From contig JAYKKT010000074.1 of NCBI GenBank assembly GCA_036023115.1, positions 8,712,501-8,776,500 of the forward strand: a stretch of DNA of 64,000 nt. Direction: 5' to 3'. Made by a program: the position numbers and the translations under genes. Below are positions 63,291-64,000 of the stretch, in pieces. This stretch comes from Brasenia schreberi. Its lineage: Eukaryota; Streptophyta; Magnoliopsida; Nymphaeales; Cabombaceae. The first letter of the stretch is position 1, and each line of letters opens with the position of its first letter. The notes beneath the pieces were generated by a model, which worked only from the letters and a program-made list of their open reading frames with translations, ran no database searches and was not told the DNA's origin.

Positions 63291-63566
63291 TCACACAAGT
63301 ATGAATATATGTAAAGTGAAATGGATGAAAATAACAAATATGAAACTATCACTTCCATCATATTCCTTAATTCCATAGTTGCAATATATGTTAAGAATGT
63401 GACAACCTTGCAGGTAAAAAAGTACCTTTGCTTAACCGAGGAAAGTCACATCTCATGGGCACTAATGGAGGCTGCCATATCATCAGTTGCACGGACTGTT
63501 ATAATCCCGATGCAAGATATCCTTGGACTTGACAGCTCAGCCAGGATGAACACTCCAGCCACGCAG
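29995..63566 (+). CDS. DPE1: Plastidial 4-alpha-glucanotransferase (disproportionating enzyme, GH77), partial at the 3' end
   Basis: Transfers alpha-1,4-glucan segments between malto-oligosaccharides, releasing glucose, in starch breakdown in the chloroplast. Exons (joined in phase, GT/AG introns): 29995-30366, 35592-35654, 36559-36647, 36733-36793, 38561-38639, 39704-39840, 39950-40108, 40190-40266, 51315-51454, 51539-51570, 51643-51717, 53733-53805, 53903-53991, 54215-54259, 63414-63566. These total 1644 nt, 548 codons. The last exon (about 35 codons by comparison with Arabidopsis DPE1, ~576 residues) lies past the window. The ATG follows an in-frame TAG. The Ser/Arg-rich N-terminal ~50 residues look like a transit peptide. 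The GH77 catalytic acids are intact: nucleophile D379 ([13 protein letters not shown]), acid/base E426 (IIAEDLG) and D479 (GTHDNDT). The gene exceeds 33.5 kb because introns 1, 4, 8, 11 and 14 hold transposons, yet no host exon shows a stop or frameshift. Confidence 0.95.
31878..34376 (-). pseudogene. hAT transposase pseudogene (BED finger, DUF659, dimerisation region)
   Basis: Read on the minus strand from the ATG at 34376. A BED-type zinc finger comes first ([20 protein letters not shown]), then a Ser/Arg/Gly-rich linker and a DUF659-like core ([20 protein letters not shown] ... [18 protein letters not shown]). The C-terminal hAT dimerisation part ([34 protein letters not shown]) lies at about 32264-32400, and an acidic tail ends at 31878. 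Breaks: a TAG at 33330-33332 where copy 2 has a Leu codon, a TAA within the dimerisation motif near 32351, and further frame changes. Introns may separate some parts. Confidence 0.88.
34777..34945. repeat. Subterminal array of 28-bp palindromic units in hAT copy 1
   Basis: Units at 34777-34803, 34804-34831 and 34832-34859, plus a diverged fourth. Each contains CGTATCGCCCGTATCG and GTGCGATACGGG. Each unit is internally palindromic. Such arrays are usual places for transposase binding in hAT elements. Confidence 0.8.
35592..35654 (+). CDS. DPE1: DPE1 exon 2 (residues 125-145)
   Basis: [20 protein letters not shown] then Q, continuing directly from WQ of exon 1. Phase 0 on both sides. Confidence 0.93.
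36069..36503. mobile_element. Candidate non-autonomous hAT relative in DPE1 intron 2
   Basis: The right end CGATACGATACAAACAACACTG matches the hAT terminus seen at 49765. The left part CATTGCTGCAGTCTGCCACT followed by TATACGGGCCTTATCG resembles the hAT left end. Flanks are GTTATAAA and GTTATACC (6 of 8 identical), a decayed target duplication. No transposase is present. Confidence 0.5.
36559..36647 (+). CDS. DPE1: DPE1 exon 3 (residues 146-175)
   Basis: [20 protein letters not shown], then an acidic stretch to PEP. The last codon is split, completed as ATG by exon 4. Confidence 0.93.
36733..36793 (+). CDS. DPE1: DPE1 exon 4
   Basis: [20 protein letters not shown] after the split Met codon. 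AG|GGAT acceptor, AAG|GTAACT donor. Confidence 0.9.
37730..38320 (-). mobile_element. L1-type LINE fragment, antisense in DPE1 intron 4
   Basis: Translated on the minus strand, pieces in the right order resemble the region after the reverse transcriptase of plant L1 elements. First comes [20 protein letters not shown] then PLVRDYMG; further on, [17 protein letters not shown], like the zf-RVT motif with its IWK..VP..V.FF core. Several stops interrupt it. I rely on motif order, not a database match. Confidence 0.6.
38561..38639 (+). CDS. DPE1: DPE1 exon 5
   Basis: [20 protein letters not shown] then KAPEIS. Acceptor TTCTGCAG, donor at 38640. Confidence 0.9.
38640..39703. other. DPE1 intron 5, nothing recognised
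   Basis: About 1 kb of AT-rich intron without a recognisable element. There is a short local repeat GGTTGTGATTTATAGG(T/C)ATTC near 39510-39550. Confidence 0.5.
39704..39840 (+). CDS. DPE1: DPE1 exon 6
   Basis: Encodes [20 protein letters not shown] and [13 protein letters not shown], matching the DPE1 region before the [12 protein letters not shown] block. Confidence 0.93.
39950..40108 (+). CDS. DPE1: DPE1 exon 7
   Basis: [20 protein letters not shown] and [20 protein letters not shown], highly conserved in GH77. The 53 codons are in phase 0. Confidence 0.95.
40190..40266 (+). CDS. DPE1: DPE1 exon 8
   Basis: [20 protein letters not shown] then WG. The last codon (AG|T) is completed by exon 9, 11 kb downstream. 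Confidence 0.95.
41081..41590 (-). pseudogene. RTE reverse transcriptase fragment
   Basis: Minus-strand frame with [60 protein letters not shown] and the catalytic FADDIVL. Upstream and downstream parts are in other frames. Confidence 0.9.
43761..44154 (+). repeat. 5' LTR of the first Copia
   Basis: 394 bp, TG...CA. Contains CTCTATAAATACC (TATA-like) near 43930. It carries about 60 bp of GC-rich sequence around 43795-43880 that is absent from the 3' LTR. Confidence 0.93.
44155..44166 (+). other. Primer-binding site (initiator Met tRNA)
   Basis: TGGTATCAGAGC directly after the LTR, the standard Copia primer site. Confidence 0.9.
44291..48093 (+). pseudogene. Copia gag-pol pseudogene
   Basis: Gag starts at 44291 and stops at 44552 (TGA replacing a Trp codon). 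CCHC knuckle [14 protein letters not shown] is at 45000-45041. The protease reads ILDSSASFH near 45205, where the usual DSG has become DSS. Integrase (45617-46308) has HSD, a frameshifted SDSGGE and [10 protein letters not shown]. Reverse transcriptase (46426-47349) has [10 protein letters not shown] and YVDDMI. RNase H (to 48093) has lost about 100 bp before [12 protein letters not shown] but keeps STEAEYR. The protein cannot be made as one product. Confidence 0.92.
48129..48141 (+). other. Polypurine tract of the first Copia
   Basis: AGTTTGAGGGAGG immediately before the 3' LTR. Confidence 0.7.
48142..48475 (+). repeat. 3' LTR of the first Copia
   Basis: 334 bp, same ends as the 5' LTR with several substitutions and a ~60-bp length difference. 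The insertion is therefore not very recent, or the two LTRs exchanged sequence. Confidence 0.93.
50189..50860 (-). pseudogene. RTE endonuclease (exonuclease-endonuclease-phosphatase fold) fragment
   Basis: Minus-strand frame with [20 protein letters not shown] (catalytic Glu), [32 protein letters not shown] (one Gly fewer than GGDLNGHVG in the copy at 60.5 kb) and [13 protein letters not shown]. The first motif ([10 protein letters not shown]) is outside this frame. Confidence 0.88.
51315..51454 (+). CDS. DPE1: DPE1 exon 9 with catalytic nucleophile
   Basis: [16 protein letters not shown] ... [18 protein letters not shown]. The Asp in RIDH is the GH77 nucleophile (residue 379). Confidence 0.95.
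51539..51570 (+). CDS. DPE1: DPE1 exon 10
   Basis: [11 protein letters not shown], an 11-codon exon with split first codon. Confidence 0.9.
51643..51717 (+). CDS. DPE1: DPE1 exon 11 with acid/base Glu
   Basis: [20 protein letters not shown] then IAEDL. Glu426 is the general acid/base. Confidence 0.95.
51718..53661. other. DPE1 intron 11 with an unexplained coding-like stretch
   Basis: Around 52600-53300 the base composition is less AT-rich. Open stretches in changing frames read like protein (for example [20 protein letters not shown] and [20 protein letters not shown]). I do not recognise a family. A captured gene fragment or an old element is possible. Confidence 0.35.
53662..53740 (+). 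mobile_element. Short RTE tail inserted at the DPE1 exon 12 acceptor
   Basis: A 49-bp RTE 3' end (TTAGCCGACCCCGTCTAGTA, then TGGGAAAAGGCTTAG and (TTG)n) sits between two perfect copies of GAAACAGGGAGTAAT (53662-53676 and 53726-53740). That 15-bp target contains the CAG|GGAGTAAT acceptor junction, so the splice acceptor is duplicated. Confidence 0.93.
53733..53805 (+). CDS. DPE1: DPE1 exon 12
   Basis: [20 protein letters not shown] then ILQF. Its acceptor and first nine bases are duplicated 64 bases upstream by an RTE insertion. Only the downstream acceptor gives an open frame. Confidence 0.93.
53903..53991 (+). CDS. DPE1: DPE1 exon 13 with third catalytic Asp
   Basis: [20 protein letters not shown] then [10 protein letters not shown]. 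The HD Asp is residue 479. Donor ACG|GTAGGA. Confidence 0.95.
54215..54259 (+). CDS. DPE1: DPE1 exon 14
   Basis: [15 protein letters not shown], 15 codons in phase 0. Confidence 0.9.
54792..54946. repeat. Tandem duplication at the RTE 5' boundary
   Basis: GAACTGTAAAATGTATAACC at 54792 and 54871 begins two consecutive units (79 and 76 bp). Each ends in ATGTAAGGGA, and they differ mainly around the TTTAAAGTCGAATTC segment. Confidence 0.8.
55181..55528 (+). repeat. 5' LTR of the second Copia
   Basis: 348 bp ending in CA. By the target duplication it begins TATTG rather than the usual TGTTG, which a single G-to-A change would explain. Confidence 0.8.
55529..55540 (+). other. Primer-binding site (initiator Met tRNA)
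   Basis: TGGTATCAGAGC directly after the LTR. Confidence 0.9.
56048..59844 (+). pseudogene. Second Copia gag-pol pseudogene
   Basis: Gag from 56048 ([20 protein letters not shown]) to a frame break near 56540. CCHC knuckle [14 protein letters not shown] is near 56845. Protease with intact DSG ([12 protein letters not shown]) near 57155, then the WHQRLGHL pre-integrase motif and an integrase with HSD, SDNGGE and [10 protein letters not shown]. After about 58080 sequence is missing. The reverse transcriptase survives in scattered frames ([29 protein letters not shown]), and an RNase H remnant ([10 protein letters not shown]) ends near 59844. Confidence 0.9.
59916..59994 (+). repeat. Truncated 3' LTR of the second Copia
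   Basis: CTGCATCCTCTTGTAATCTT to the terminal AACA corresponds to the last part of the 5' LTR (from 55450). The polypurine tract and the first three quarters of this LTR are missing. Confidence 0.85.
60059..61198 (+). pseudogene. RTE endonuclease region
   Basis: [70 protein letters not shown] and [14 protein letters not shown] are the successive endonuclease motifs. A TAA at 60377-60379 replaces the Gln codon seen in the antisense copy. A frameshift near 61190 separates it from the linker to the reverse transcriptase. Confidence 0.9.
61161..62990 (+). pseudogene. RTE reverse transcriptase and C-terminal region
   Basis: [77 protein letters not shown], then the C-terminal [20 protein letters not shown] and [20 protein letters not shown] typical of RTE elements, ending at 62988-62990. 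At least three frame breaks and a stop at 61825-61827 disable it. Confidence 0.9.
63042..63218 (+). mobile_element. Miniature RTE derivative (5' end joined to 3' tail)
   Basis: 177 bp. The first ~110 bp match the RTE leader (CCATGTAAGGGATCATCCTT ... CGGCATAAAACTT). The last ~50 bp match the RTE tail (TCCATGTTGCCGACCCCATC, then CTAAAAGGCTTAGTTATAGT), joined through an A run. It is bounded by 63022-63041 and 63219-63238, perfect copies of the same 20-bp target as the big RTE. Confidence 0.8.
63242..63287. repeat. (AT)n microsatellite
   Basis: About 22 AT units in DPE1 intron 14, just after the miniature RTE. Confidence 0.9.
63414..63566 (+). CDS. DPE1: DPE1 exon 15
   Basis: [20 protein letters not shown], then [20 protein letters not shown] and NTPATQ. 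The terminal exon is not in the window. Confidence 0.95.
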
Positions 63567-63792
63567 GTAAGAAAGAAGTCTATATGGCAAATTCACTGCT
63601 TTCATTTTGATGTTATTATCAATTCGACAGCGACCATGAAATTGGAACAGATCTACTCAACTAGATATCTTCCTGTTGGTAGTTGGGAAGTGAAAAGTCA
63701 TGTGGACTTTGTAGTTGCTCATGTCCTTCTTTACATGCAGTTTCTGTAAGCATCTTCTGCCAGCAAATAGAGTAGGGGTCTTGTTTTTGTCC

Positions 63793-63843
63793 AGCCAAAA
63801 CCTAGCCTTTTCCCACATTAGTGGGGCGGCCACATGGATTCTT
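63793..63843 (-). mobile_element. RTE tail fragment, antisense
   Basis: AACCTAGCCTTTTCCCACAT followed by GGCGGCCACATGGATTCTT is the reverse complement of a diverged RTE 3' end. It lies in DPE1 intron 15. Confidence 0.7.
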
Positions 63844-64000
63844 GTGGCCTTTGAGTTCAATGTCGTTTAGTATTAACATTTAATTCCACAAAAGCATGGT
63901 CATTTCTTGAACCTTTTTACTTGAGTTCCACGTGGCCACCTTTCTATATGTCTGAACCACTTTAAGCCGTCTCTCTCTCATTTTATCTTCGTTTGGTAAT

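Noticed and set aside
63987..64000. Possible start of the last DPE1 exon (TTTGGTAAT, reading FGN)
   Set aside because: The bases fit the expected protein continuation, but there is no AG acceptor directly before them and the window ends there, so it may be chance.

Overview
This is a stretch of nuclear DNA from a flowering plant. The evidence is intron-rich genes with GT/AG introns, a HAM-type GRAS gene carrying the miR171 complementary site, a chloroplast-targeted starch enzyme, two hybrid proline-rich cell-wall proteins, and a heavy load of Copia, RTE, L1 and hAT elements with very long AT/CT/GT microsatellites. I cannot name the species from the sequence.

Region 1 (1-7.6 kb) holds two small related genes for secreted hybrid proline-rich proteins (8-cysteine domain). 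One is on the minus strand (334-978) and one on the plus strand (about 7122-7533). They share a near-identical TATA region. The second appears to have a one-base frame break just after its natural ATG.

Region 2 (7.6-18.5 kb) is AT-rich and gene-free. It has a dense series of microsatellite-bounded repeat modules, tRNA-derived SINE-like repeats, a perfect foldback hairpin and short tandem duplications.

Region 3 (18.8-21.2 kb) is an intronless HAM/SCL6-type GRAS transcription factor with a perfect miR171 site and a duplicated 5' leader. From 21.2 to 29.8 kb I see no gene, only an RTE tail and a candidate inverted-repeat element.

Region 4 (29.8-64 kb) is one gene: plastidial 4-alpha-glucanotransferase (DPE1, GH77). 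I reconstruct 15 exons in consistent phase (548 codons, all three catalytic acids present); the last exon lies beyond the window. Its introns are swollen by transposons. Intron 1 has a hAT element inside an RTE tail. Intron 4 has an L1 fragment. Intron 8 (11 kb) has a three-level nest: Copia inside hAT inside an antisense RTE. Intron 11 ends in a short RTE tail whose target-site duplication copied the exon 12 splice acceptor. Intron 14 (9.2 kb) has an RTE interrupted by a second Copia, followed by a miniature RTE derivative at the same 20-bp target. All transposon ORFs seen are broken, while the host exons stay open. I found no clearly new protein system. The most unusual signals are the duplicated splice acceptor, the nested and same-site insertions, and the microsatellite-bounded repeat modules.
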